Assembly: GCA_943912255.1 (NCBI GenBank)
Contig: CALTTP010000002.1
Coordinates: 1-64,000 of the forward strand
DNA from: an uncultured Peptoniphilaceae bacterium
Lineage (GTDB): Bacteria > Bacillota > Clostridia > Tissierellales > Peptoniphilaceae
DNA: 64,000 bases
Direction of reading: 5' to 3'
The notes under the pieces were generated by a model, which was not told the DNA's origin, did not search any database, and saw only the letters and a list, made by a program, of their open reading frames with translations. Shown here in pieces: positions 9,411 through 17,142 of the stretch. The position numbers were made by a program, and so were the translations under genes. The stretch's first letter is position 1. Each line of letters opens with the position of its first letter.

Positions 9411-10418
9411 TTGGACCAAAAAGGAGTGATTATCGTAGAAAGCGTAGTAAATGTAATAATAGAGGACCAAGAATTTATAAGCCAGTTGTTTGATAATTTA
9501 GAATCTAAAGTCAATATTATTAGAGATGAATTCCACGTTCGTATCAACCTTTTTGAACGAGGCTTGACTATAGAAGGTTCAAAGGATTATGTAACTGCAG
9601 CATCAAATTTACTTGAAAATCTATATAAATCTTTTAAACAGAAAAATGATGTTACAGATCAACAGATAAGATATTTTACTAAAATGATTAAAAGTGGGAA
9701 AAGTGAAATATCAAATGGTATACTCAATAATGTAATCGTCCATAACCATAAGGGTAAACCAGTTAAACCTAAAACTTTAGGTCAAAAAAGATATGTAGAC
9801 ATAATTGCAAAGAATGATATTGTTTTTGGTATTGGACCGGCAGGTACTGGTAAGACTTATCTTGCTATGGCTATGGCAATTAAAGCATTTAAAAACCACG
9901 ATGTTGAAAGAATCATACTTACAAGACCTGCTGTTGAAGCTGGAGAAAGCCTAGGCTTTTTACCTGGGGATCTTCAAGAAAAAATTGATCCATATTTAAG
10001 ACCTATATATGATGCTCTTTTTGATATTTTAGGATATGATCAATATACGAAACTAGTGGAAAGAGGACTTATTGAAGTAGCCCCTTTAGCATATATGAGA
10101 GGTAGGACTCTTGATAATGCTTATATAGTATTAGATGAAGCTCAAAATACTACAAATGAACAGATGAAGATGTTTCTAACAAGAATAGGATATGGGTCAA
10201 AGGCTATTATTACAGGAGATATTACCCAAGTTGACTTGCCTAGAGGTAAAACGTCAGGTTTGAAAAATGCATCTTCTATTTTAAAAGGTATTAAAGGATT
10301 GGAATTTATGGAATTTGAGACTTCAGATATCGTTAGACATCCTCTTGTCCAAAAGATAATCAACGCTTATGAAAGTCAAAAGGTGGAAAAGGGAAATGAA
10401 AATTCTAATAGACAATAG
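9411..10418 (+). CDS. phoH: PhoH-family P-loop ATPase
   Basis: PhoH-like ATPase of unclear biological role, linked to RNA metabolism by its constant neighbourhood with ybeY and era. The 335-residue reading has a KH-like N-terminal part and an ATPase domain with Walker A GPAGTGKT near residues 140-147, RPAVEAGESLGFLPGD, the YMRGRTL motif and Walker B VLDEAQN near 240-246. The start is uncertain. TTG at 9411 has no Shine-Dalgarno and lies only about five bases past a TATAAT at 9401-9406. The good AAGGAG at 9421-9426 points to the codons at 9432-9435 (ATC, GTA), which are not usual starts. Its 3' end overlaps ybeY. Confidence 0.93.
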   Translation: MDQKGVIIVESVVNVIIEDQEFISQLFDNLESKVNIIRDEFHVRINLFERGLTIEGSKDYVTAASNLLENLYKSFKQKNDVTDQQIRYFTKMIKSGKSEISNGILNNVIVHNHKGKPVKPKTLGQKRYVDIIAKNDIVFGIGPAGTGKTYLAMAMAIKAFKNHDVERIILTRPAVEAGESLGFLPGDLQEKIDPYLRPIYDALFDILGYDQYTKLVERGLIEVAPLAYMRGRTLDNAYIVLDEAQNTTNEQMKMFLTRIGYGSKAIITGDITQVDLPRGKTSGLKNASSILKGIKGLEFMEFETSDIVRHPLVQKIINAYESQKVEKGNENSNRQ

Positions 10419-10860
10419 AGATGAGAACTTTGAAATTCCCGATTTCCTTATTGAAGATTTCAAAAAGGCATTAACATTGATATTGAGCCTTGAAAAGGTC
10501 TATGAACCAGTAGAGGTATCTGTATCCTTTGTAAAACCAAAGGAGATTAAAGCTTTAAATAAAGAGTATAGAAATAAAGACAGCATTACTGATGTTTTGT
10601 CATTTCCAACGGATATGAATATTCATATAGAGGGAATCCCCGTTATGTTGGGAGATGTGGTTATATGTATGGAAAGAGCAAGGGAACAGTCTATTGAATA
10701 TGGACATTCCTTTGAAAGGGAATTAATATATTTATTTGTCCATTCTATTTTTCACCTTTTAGGATATGACCATATTGATGAAAATGACAAAATTTTAATG
10801 CGTCACAAAGAAAAGAAAGTTTTAAAAGAATTAGGGATATTTCGAGATGAAAGACAGTAA
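10396..10860 (+). CDS. ybeY: Endoribonuclease YbeY (rRNA maturation factor)
   Basis: Zinc-dependent protein needed for 16S rRNA 3'-end maturation and ribosome quality control. The 154-residue protein has the diagnostic HSIFHLLGYDH motif (three zinc His) near residues 115-125, plus NKEYRNKDSITDVLSFP and the LGDVVI strand. The ATG at 10396 is preferred over upstream in-frame codons because MKILIDNRDENFE matches the family N-terminus and lies behind GGTGG/AAAGGG. It overlaps the end of phoH by 23 bases and the next gene by 14, indicating tight translational coupling. Confidence 0.95.
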   Translation: MKILIDNRDENFEIPDFLIEDFKKALTLILSLEKVYEPVEVSVSFVKPKEIKALNKEYRNKDSITDVLSFPTDMNIHIEGIPVMLGDVVICMERAREQSIEYGHSFERELIYLFVHSIFHLLGYDHIDENDKILMRHKEKKVLKELGIFRDERQ

Positions 10861-11575
10861 TTTTTTTAAAAATAAGAATTTAATTGAAAGTTTTAATCAT
10901 GCTATTGACGGTATTATACATACCTTCAAGTATGAGGATAATTTTAAAAGGCATATTTTAATGGCAGTATTAGTTGCTCTAGTCAGTTTGTTTTTTGACA
11001 TGTCCCGGGTTGAAATGGCAATACTATGTATAACCATTACCTTTGTACTATTTGCAGAGTTAATTAATACAGCTTTAGAGAATATTGTGAATTTAATTTA
11101 TGAGTACTATGAACCAAGAGCAAAAATAGCAAAAGATGTGGGAGCAGGAGCAGTGTTAATATCTGCTCTTAATTCTGTATTTGTGGGATATTTTATCTTT
11201 TACGATAGAATTATTCCTTTGACTAATATTGCTATTTTTAAAATACAAAAATCTCCTATTCACTTGACTTTTATAGCTTTAGTTATTGTTATTTTGGCAA
11301 CACTGCTTTTTAAGTCGTACTTTTACAAGGATAGGGGTACCCATTTAAAAGGTGGAACGGTAAGTGGCCATTCGGCTGTAGCCTTTTGTTTGGCTATGAT
11401 TATTATATTTTTAGCACAGAATCCCTTTGTCACTATTTTATCCATTCTTTTAGCTCTCTTGGTAGCTGAATCGCGAGTTGAAGCAAAGATACATCATATA
11501 TCTGATGTTATTTTTGGAGGGATTTTGGGAATATTAGTGGCTACCATATTGTTTAAGATAATATTAATAATTTAA
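10847..11575 (+). CDS. Diacylglycerol/undecaprenol kinase - PAP2 phosphatase fusion
   Basis: A 242-residue membrane protein joining two lipid enzymes. Residues 1-125 are DgkA-like: helices around LMAVLVALVSLFFD, the signature AELINTALENIVN and AKDVGAGAVL. Residues 135-242 are PAP2-like, with SGHSAVAF and ESRVEAKIHHISDVIFGG, which keep the SGH and SR-x5-H-x3-D catalytic pattern. In Gram-positives DgkA often phosphorylates undecaprenol and PAP2 proteins remove phosphate from undecaprenyl (di)phosphate, so the fusion may balance the lipid carrier pool made by UppS. That role is inferred. A cdd gene found here in some relatives is absent. It starts inside ybeY and is followed 12 bases later by era. 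Confidence 0.9.
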   Translation: MKDSNFFKNKNLIESFNHAIDGIIHTFKYEDNFKRHILMAVLVALVSLFFDMSRVEMAILCITITFVLFAELINTALENIVNLIYEYYEPRAKIAKDVGAGAVLISALNSVFVGYFIFYDRIIPLTNIAIFKIQKSPIHLTFIALVIVILATLLFKSYFYKDRGTHLKGGTVSGHSAVAFCLAMIIIFLAQNPFVTILSILLALLVAESRVEAKIHHISDVIFGGILGILVATILFKIILII

Positions 11576-11587
11576 TGCGGAGGTAAA

Positions 11588-12472
11588 ATGTTTAAATCCG
11601 GTTTTATATCTATAGTTGGAAGATCAAATGTTGGTAAATCAACATTTTTAAATAAAATATTAGGTGAGAGGATTGCTATTGTATCTAACAAACCTCAAAC
11701 TACAAGAAATAATATCAAATTAATTTATACTGATGATACAATGCAATGTATTTTTATCGATACACCGGGAATCCAAAAACCTAAAAATAAATTGGGAGAA
11801 TATATGTTAGATTCTGCTACATCTGCCTTCAAAGATGTAGATATAGTTACTTATATAGTTGACAATTCAGGAATCATAGGTGAAAATGAGGAATTTATAA
11901 TTTCAAAACTTAGAGAAGTTAAAGTGCCTATAATATTACTGATTAATAAGACTGATATAATTTCAGAAGAAAGATGTCAAGAAATTGTAAAAAAATTTGA
12001 AGAAATAGGTATTTTTAACAAGATATTGCCGATCTCGGCTTTAACAGGGAGAAATGTTGAAGAATATTTTCAAACAATATACCAATTACTACCTGAAGGA
12101 CCTCAATATTATGATGAGGAAGAGATTACAGATCAAAGCATTAGAGATATATGTGGAGAGATTATTAGAGAAAAGGCCCTTTTATTTCTTCAAGAAGAAG
12201 TTCCCCATGGTATAAATATTGAAGTTAACAAGTTTAAAAAAAGGGACAATAAAGACCTTTATGATATTGAAGCAACTATTGTAGTAGAGAAGAAAAGTCA
12301 TAAGGGAATTGTAATTGGTAAAAATGGTACTATGATTAAAAAAATTGGAATGACATCAAGACAAGATATAGAAGTATTTTTAGAAAGCCAAGTTAATTTA
12401 AAACTTTGGGTTAAAATAGATTCAGATTGGAGAAATAGTGTCTCTAAGTTAAAGCACTTTGGGTTTAATTGA
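11588..12472 (+). CDS. era: GTPase Era
   Basis: Essential GTPase that binds the 3' end of 16S rRNA during 30S assembly. The 294-residue protein has G1 GRSNVGKST near residues 11-19, switch II DTPG, G4 NKTD and a C-terminal KH domain with VVEKKSHKGIVIGKNG near 237-252. GGAGG lies just before the ATG. Together with phoH and ybeY it forms the usual rRNA-maturation group. Its stop overlaps the recO start (TGATG). Confidence 0.97.
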   Translation: MFKSGFISIVGRSNVGKSTFLNKILGERIAIVSNKPQTTRNNIKLIYTDDTMQCIFIDTPGIQKPKNKLGEYMLDSATSAFKDVDIVTYIVDNSGIIGENEEFIISKLREVKVPIILLINKTDIISEERCQEIVKKFEEIGIFNKILPISALTGRNVEEYFQTIYQLLPEGPQYYDEEEITDQSIRDICGEIIREKALLFLQEEVPHGINIEVNKFKKRDNKDLYDIEATIVVEKKSHKGIVIGKNGTMIKKIGMTSRQDIEVFLESQVNLKLWVKIDSDWRNSVSKLKHFGFN

Positions 12473-13191
12473 TGAATATTGTACAAACTAAAATCATAGT
12501 CCTTAATTATTTCAATTTGCGGGAGAAATCCAGGATAATCAGTTGCTTCAGTCGTGAATATGGAAAATTAGATTTAAGTATAAGTTTTTCTGCTTTAAAT
12601 GTAAAGACGAATCTATTGGAAATTTTTTCGGAACATTATTGCTCTTTGAATTTAAATCCAGAGATAAGTACTTTAAGAGAACATGAAATAATTTCTTCAA
12701 ATTATGGAATAGTGAAAAGTACAAAAAAGAGCTTGTTGGGAAATATTGTACTGGAGCTTTTAATGAAAGTTTATCCCAAACTATACCCTGACATTAAGAC
12801 TTATGATTTGACCAGTGCTTTTTTTGAGAACTTGTCTTTAAAAAACAATGAAAATTTACTTACTATTGCCTATATGTTAAAATTATTAGGAATTAATGGG
12901 TATAGGACTACTTTCAATTTTTCAAAAAAGGAATTGATTCAAGGTAGGAACTATTACTATAATATTGATGAGGGAGTGATAGATTTAAAACCCTATCCAA
13001 ATTCTCCAGTAGTAGTTCTGGACTATAATCAATGTAACCTAATTAAGAATCTTCTTTATGCAAAGTTTAAAGAGATTCCCCAGGTGGATTTTGATGATGG
13101 TTATATGCTATTAACTACTATACTCAAGACAATTACGAAAATATTTGAAATTAAAAAGTTAAATTCTTTATCGTTTTTAAAGCGTAACTAG
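12472..13191 (+). CDS. recO: DNA repair protein RecO
   Basis: Recombination mediator that with RecR loads RecA on SSB-coated DNA. The 239-residue protein has the N-terminal OB fold (TKIIVLNYFNLREKSRIISCFSREYGKLDL) and an alpha-helical C-terminal part. The zinc-binding cysteines present in many RecO proteins are missing: there is no CxxC pair where the zinc loop should follow LLGINGY. The ATG at 12472 is chosen over TTG at 12469 because it makes the usual one-base overlap with the era stop. Position after era is the conserved Firmicutes order. Confidence 0.9.
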   Translation: MNIVQTKIIVLNYFNLREKSRIISCFSREYGKLDLSISFSALNVKTNLLEIFSEHYCSLNLNPEISTLREHEIISSNYGIVKSTKKSLLGNIVLELLMKVYPKLYPDIKTYDLTSAFFENLSLKNNENLLTIAYMLKLLGINGYRTTFNFSKKELIQGRNYYYNIDEGVIDLKPYPNSPVVVLDYNQCNLIKNLLYAKFKEIPQVDFDDGYMLLTTILKTITKIFEIKKLNSLSFLKRN

Positions 13192-13201
13192 GAAGGTAAT
13201 T

Positions 13202-14731
13202 ATGAAAAAAGAAATATTAATAGAGTTGGGAATTGAGGGTTTACCTTACAATCTTTACGATGTTGCAGTAAATTCTCTTTTTGAATCTGTAAGACGAAGG
13301 CTTGAGGATTTTAATATTCCTTTTACAGATTTGAAAATCAACTATAGTAAAAATAGAATATTGCTTAATTTTTATTTTTTAGACGCTGAATACAAAGAAG
13401 AGCATATAGTAAATTTTGTTAAGGATGCCATAGCTAAAGTGTTTATTCCTATTAAAGGTTTAAAACATTCCAATAGGTTAGGGGACTATATTCTTTGGGT
13501 TCAAGGTGTAATTGATAAAAAATCTTTAGATTTTACAAATTTAAACTTTCACAAGGACACAAAGGTACCCTTTTACAAGATGACTGATATTCAGTCCTAT
13601 AGAGATGAATTAACGGATAATAGCATTATTTTTGAAAACAATAAACGTAAGGAATATTTCTTACAGAAGTCTAATAAATTAGCTAAAGAACATGGTGGTG
13701 AAATACACCATATAGATTATTTAGTTGAGAAGTTCATTGCTGAATTTAACTTACCTCATCCTATTATGGGTGAGTTTAATAAGGATTTATTAGAGTTCCC
13801 AAAAGAATTGGTATTTACGATTTTAATAGATATATGCAATGTAATACCTCTTTTTACTGATAGAGGACAACTTATGCCCTACTATATTTATTGCATAGAG
13901 AAAATTCAAAAAGAGGACAAGAATTTTCAAGAAAACAGATCTAAAGATATAAATCGAAAATTAGCAGAAATTCTAAATGAATGGGAATTGGTTTTAAATA
14001 AGGATTATGAAATCTATTCTACCAGAATGAAGGAAATGAAATTACCTGAACGAGTAGGTACTCTATTTGATAAAAGTGAGAGGCTGAAAGATCTATCTGT
14101 TATTATAGGGGACTATCTTTTAGTTGGAGATGAAACCAAGAGTAATGTAAAAGATGCGGCGGAAATATCGAAGTTTGATTTAACTACTAAGATTGTTTCC
14201 ACTTATCCTCAATTAAAAGGAGTTATTGGCTTTTTGTATTCTAAGAATAAGGGTAATAATGATATTATATCCACTGCAATTAAAAGTCATTATAAGCCTA
14301 AATATTTCCATGATACTATGCCATCAACTACAACGGGAAAAATATTGAGTTTGGCTGATAAGTTAGATGAAATAACCAATTCTTTTATTTATTCAAAGTT
14401 AAATGACAGCACTTCTGAATATCAAACATCTGAAATTAGAAGATATGCTTCAGGAATTGTTAAATTGATTATTCAGAATAAGTGGAATTTAAATATTTCT
14501 ACTTTAATTGATGACAATTTATATTTATATATAAAAAATGGAAATATGGTGTTAGATACGCCAGAATTAAAAAGGGAAATTTATAATTTTATAATTTCTA
14601 AATTCAGAGAAGATGTTGTGAAAAATTACAATGATTATTGTAAATTGGACAGATTATTAGACACAAATCCTAATAATCTATTTGAGACATATGAAAAATT
14701 ATCAGAGGGAGATACTGATGAAAGAGAATAA
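13202..14731 (+). CDS. Orphan, truncated glycyl-tRNA synthetase beta-subunit-like protein
   Basis: 509 residues that align by eye with GlyS (normally about 690). Recognisable parts are EILIELGIEGLP at 4-15, the block LEFPKELVFTILID...QLMPYYI near 197-229, AEISKFDLTTKIV at 320-332, TGKILSLADKLDEI at 378-391 and RRYASGIVKLI at 413-423. Conserved GlyS motifs are lost: TPRRL reads NYSKNRIL, KEHQRYF reads LIDICNVI, and the C-terminal anticodon-binding region is absent. No glyQ precedes it; only ten bases separate it from recO. The frame is intact, overlaps ppsR and has normal local codon use, so it is probably expressed. It is unlikely to aminoacylate alone; a recruited new function is inferred. 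Confidence 0.75.
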   Translation: MKKEILIELGIEGLPYNLYDVAVNSLFESVRRRLEDFNIPFTDLKINYSKNRILLNFYFLDAEYKEEHIVNFVKDAIAKVFIPIKGLKHSNRLGDYILWVQGVIDKKSLDFTNLNFHKDTKVPFYKMTDIQSYRDELTDNSIIFENNKRKEYFLQKSNKLAKEHGGEIHHIDYLVEKFIAEFNLPHPIMGEFNKDLLEFPKELVFTILIDICNVIPLFTDRGQLMPYYIYCIEKIQKEDKNFQENRSKDINRKLAEILNEWELVLNKDYEIYSTRMKEMKLPERVGTLFDKSERLKDLSVIIGDYLLVGDETKSNVKDAAEISKFDLTTKIVSTYPQLKGVIGFLYSKNKGNNDIISTAIKSHYKPKYFHDTMPSTTTGKILSLADKLDEITNSFIYSKLNDSTSEYQTSEIRRYASGIVKLIIQNKWNLNISTLIDDNLYLYIKNGNMVLDTPELKREIYNFIISKFREDVVKNYNDYCKLDRLLDTNPNNLFETYEKLSEGDTDERE

Positions 14732-15533
14732 GAATATTGTGATAATTTCTGATTCCACAGGAGAAACCGCCTCTGCTGTTGCAGATGCCATCAAAGTCCA
14801 TTTTGACATTGAAAAACTCAATATATTAAAATTTCATAATATTTTGAGAAAAGAGGAAATTGACAAAATTTTTCAGGACTTAAAAGGAGAAAATTTAATA
14901 TATTCAACTATTGTCAATAGAAATTTATTGAAGTACCTTAAAAATAAATGTGCAGATAATAAGATATTATTTGTAGATTTATTTGATGCTCCTCTTTCTG
15001 CTGCAGAAAAGTTTTTTGGTCAAGAGGCAAAAAGAGAAGTTGCATTATCCCACCAATTAGGGGAAGAATACTTTGATAGAATAAATTCCTTGGAATTTGC
15101 TATGAAATACGACGATGGAAAGGATCCTAAGGGCATAGCACTAGCTGATATTGTGCTAATTGGAATTTCCAGAACATCTAAAACACCTTTATCCTTAAAT
15201 CTAGCGTTTAAAAACTATAAGGTTTGCAATATCCCCTTGGTTCCAGAATTAACACCGCCAAAGGAACTTTTTAAAGTAGATCCATCTAAGATTTTTGGTC
15301 TTATAATAGATAAGAAAAAACTAAATCAAATTAGAGAACAAAGATTACAGTCTTTGGGTATTAATTCTTTTGCAGAGTACAGTTCTGATGATAGGATTGA
15401 TAAGGAATTAAGTTTTGCTGTGGAACTTTATGAAAAGTTGGGATGCACAGTTATTGATGTAAGTACTAAGACTATAGAAGAAACTTCTGTAGAGATAATT
15501 TCTATATTTGAGAGCAATAAAGCAAATAGGTGA
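14718..15533 (+). CDS. ppsR: Pyruvate,phosphate dikinase regulatory protein (kinase/pyrophosphorylase)
   Basis: DUF299-family bifunctional enzyme that inactivates PPDK by ADP-dependent phosphorylation and reactivates it with phosphate. The 271-residue length is typical. Evidence: N-terminal IVIISDSTGETASAVA near residues 6-21 and the P-loop-like GISRTSKTPLS near 154-164. The ATG at 14718 follows GAGGGA at good spacing and matches the family start; upstream in-frame ATGs lie inside the preceding gene. It overlaps the GlyS-like gene by 14 bases. glyQS-yqfL is the standard order in Bacillus, so the locus is conserved around the altered GlyS. Confidence 0.93.
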   Translation: MKENKNIVIISDSTGETASAVADAIKVHFDIEKLNILKFHNILRKEEIDKIFQDLKGENLIYSTIVNRNLLKYLKNKCADNKILFVDLFDAPLSAAEKFFGQEAKREVALSHQLGEEYFDRINSLEFAMKYDDGKDPKGIALADIVLIGISRTSKTPLSLNLAFKNYKVCNIPLVPELTPPKELFKVDPSKIFGLIIDKKKLNQIREQRLQSLGINSFAEYSSDDRIDKELSFAVELYEKLGCTVIDVSTKTIEETSVEIISIFESNKANR

Positions 15534-15538
15534 TTAAT

Positions 15539-16867
15539 ATGAAGAAAAGTAAGAAAATTATAATTTCAAGTTTTTTAGTTCTTTTTATTGTTATAACATA
15601 TTTTACTGGTGTGTATTTTTTTTCAAGGTACACCTATCCAAAAACATCTATTAATGGTCAGATGACGGCTTTAAAACCATTAGATGAAGTTTTTGAATCT
15701 AATCGATATGAACATCTTATCATACGTGATAAGGATGATGTTCAATATACAATTCACCCAAGGGATTTAGGTTTTAAATCGGAATGGGAAAAAGAAATTA
15801 TTATAGATCAAAAGGAATATTTTTGGCCAATCCAACTATTTTATAATCACGATTATGAAAATAAGTTGGTTCGAGAAATTAATAAGGATAATTTAATAAA
15901 ATGGATTAATGACTCAGAATTAGTCAAGGGACAAGTGGAACCAAAGGAAGCAACTCTTTCATTTAAGGATCATAAATATGAGCTTGTAAAAGAGGAAGAA
16001 GGAAAGAAACTTGATATAACAAAACTTGTAAGTAGCATAGAAAAAGCATACTTAAATTTTGACAATCAAGTAATTTTGAAAGAGGAGTATATCAAACCTC
16101 AAATATATGAAGAGGATTTAAAGGAAAAGTTAGAGGCTTTAAATAAACTAGCTGCTAAAAAAATTGTTTTAGTCATGTCAGATGGTGCTGAAACCACTTT
16201 AGATAATTATGAAAAATTTATTGATGAAAAATCCTTTGACGTTTCTCGAGAGAAAGTTAAAGAATATGTAGTGGAATTAAAGAATAAATACGATAATTTA
16301 AGAACTGAGAGAGAGTTTAAGACTTTTAATGGTGAAAACATCAAAGTTTCTGGTGGAAATTTTGGAATTCAAATTAATCGTGACAAGACAACAGATGCTA
16401 TTTATAAAACTTTGACAACAGATGCCGAGACTAGGATTCCAATTATCTATACTAGCAAATCCATTAATAACGGCGTAATAGGAAATACTTATATTGAAAT
16501 ATCCCTGGCCAGTCAAAGAATGATATTCTATAAGAATGGTGAAGTAGTTGTAGATACGCCTGTGGTAACTGGATTGCCAAATGGAAGAGACAATACTCCT
16601 AGGGGAGTATGGGAAGTTTGGATTAAGAATAGAGATAGATATTTGCAAGGTAAGAACGCCGATGGAAGTGATTATAAAAGTTGGGTGAACTACTGGATGC
16701 AAATAGATTATACTGGTGTTGGAATTCATGATGCCTATTGGCAAAGTTCTTTCGGAGGCAATAGATATAAATATGCCGGAAGTCATGGATGTATAAATAC
16801 TCCTTATAAAGCAATGAAGTTAATATATGACAATGCAGATATGGGAATACCAGTTATAGTATATTAA
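15539..16867 (+). CDS. L,D-transpeptidase with N-terminal membrane anchor
   Basis: Extracellular wall enzyme that cross-links peptidoglycan stems or attaches proteins. The 442-residue protein has a membrane anchor or signal segment at about residues 5-25 (IIISSFLVLFIVITYF). A PG_binding_4/YoaR-like region follows (LAAKKIVLVMSDGAETTLDN, FGIQINRDKT), then a C-terminal YkuD domain (IEISLASQRMIFYKNGEVV) with catalytic SHGCIN, Cys near residue 418, and the upstream GIHDAYWQ histidine. The ATG at 15539 is preferred over GTG at 15530 because AGGTG lies at the right distance. It starts six bases after the ppsR stop, so it is the last gene of the phoH run. Confidence 0.9.
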   Translation: MKKSKKIIISSFLVLFIVITYFTGVYFFSRYTYPKTSINGQMTALKPLDEVFESNRYEHLIIRDKDDVQYTIHPRDLGFKSEWEKEIIIDQKEYFWPIQLFYNHDYENKLVREINKDNLIKWINDSELVKGQVEPKEATLSFKDHKYELVKEEEGKKLDITKLVSSIEKAYLNFDNQVILKEEYIKPQIYEEDLKEKLEALNKLAAKKIVLVMSDGAETTLDNYEKFIDEKSFDVSREKVKEYVVELKNKYDNLRTEREFKTFNGENIKVSGGNFGIQINRDKTTDAIYKTLTTDAETRIPIIYTSKSINNGVIGNTYIEISLASQRMIFYKNGEVVVDTPVVTGLPNGRDNTPRGVWEVWIKNRDRYLQGKNADGSDYKSWVNYWMQIDYTGVGIHDAYWQSSFGGNRYKYAGSHGCINTPYKAMKLIYDNADMGIPVIVY

Positions 16868-16894
16868 AACAGATTAGAATATGAAATTAGTGAT

Positions 16895-16922
16895 AGGGCT
16901 CTTAAATTTAAGGGCTCTATTT
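16895..16922 (+). terminator. Hairpin, probable terminator after the L,D-transpeptidase gene
   Basis: AGGGCTCTTA (16895-16904) can pair with TAAGGGCTCT (16909-16918) through eight Watson-Crick and two G-U pairs, with an AATT loop. Only a short ATTT follows, so termination may be weak. Confidence 0.5.
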
Positions 16923-17047
16923 CAATACAAATAACCTTATAATAAGTACCACAGACTCATTCTTTATTCAAAAACCAATAAATATATCCAAAAGGATTAG
17001 AATAATTACAGTTTTTAAAACGAAAATCACCTTAATTTTTACTTTTT

Positions 17048-17075
17048 TGTAACAATTCTGTAACTATTCTGTAAC
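17048..17075 (+). promoter_or_regulatory. Three tandem WalR-type half sites
   Basis: TGTAAC occurs at 17048-17053, 17059-17064 and 17070-17075, each separated by exactly five bases (AATTC, TATTC). This matches the known WalR (YycF) consensus of two TGTAA(A/T/C) half sites with a five-base spacer, here as two overlapping boxes. The array ends five bases before the -35 of a promoter for a cell-wall hydrolase, the typical WalR target class. Confidence 0.75.
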
Positions 17076-17080
17076 TTTTG

Positions 17081-17109
17081 TTGACTTTAAATGCCAATTC
17101 CAGTACTAT
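17081..17109 (+). promoter_or_regulatory. Sigma-A promoter of the NlpC/P60 hydrolase gene
   Basis: TTGACT (17081-17086), a 17-base spacer and TACTAT (17104-17109). The start of transcription would be near 17116, about 27 bases before the ATG. It sits directly downstream of the WalR-type half sites. Confidence 0.75.
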
Positions 17110-17142
17110 TATTGTAGTAGTTTTTTGGGAGGAAATATTAAC

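Noticed and set aside
13202..14731. GlyS-like gene shortened by a frameshift with a remnant downstream
   Set aside because: The stop overlaps the ppsR start directly and no GlyS C-terminal residues appear in another frame, so the truncation is real and clean.
16298..16786. 162-codon minus-strand open frame inside the L,D-transpeptidase gene
   Set aside because: Antisense to the catalytic domain codons, no Shine-Dalgarno, composition typical of a shadow frame.
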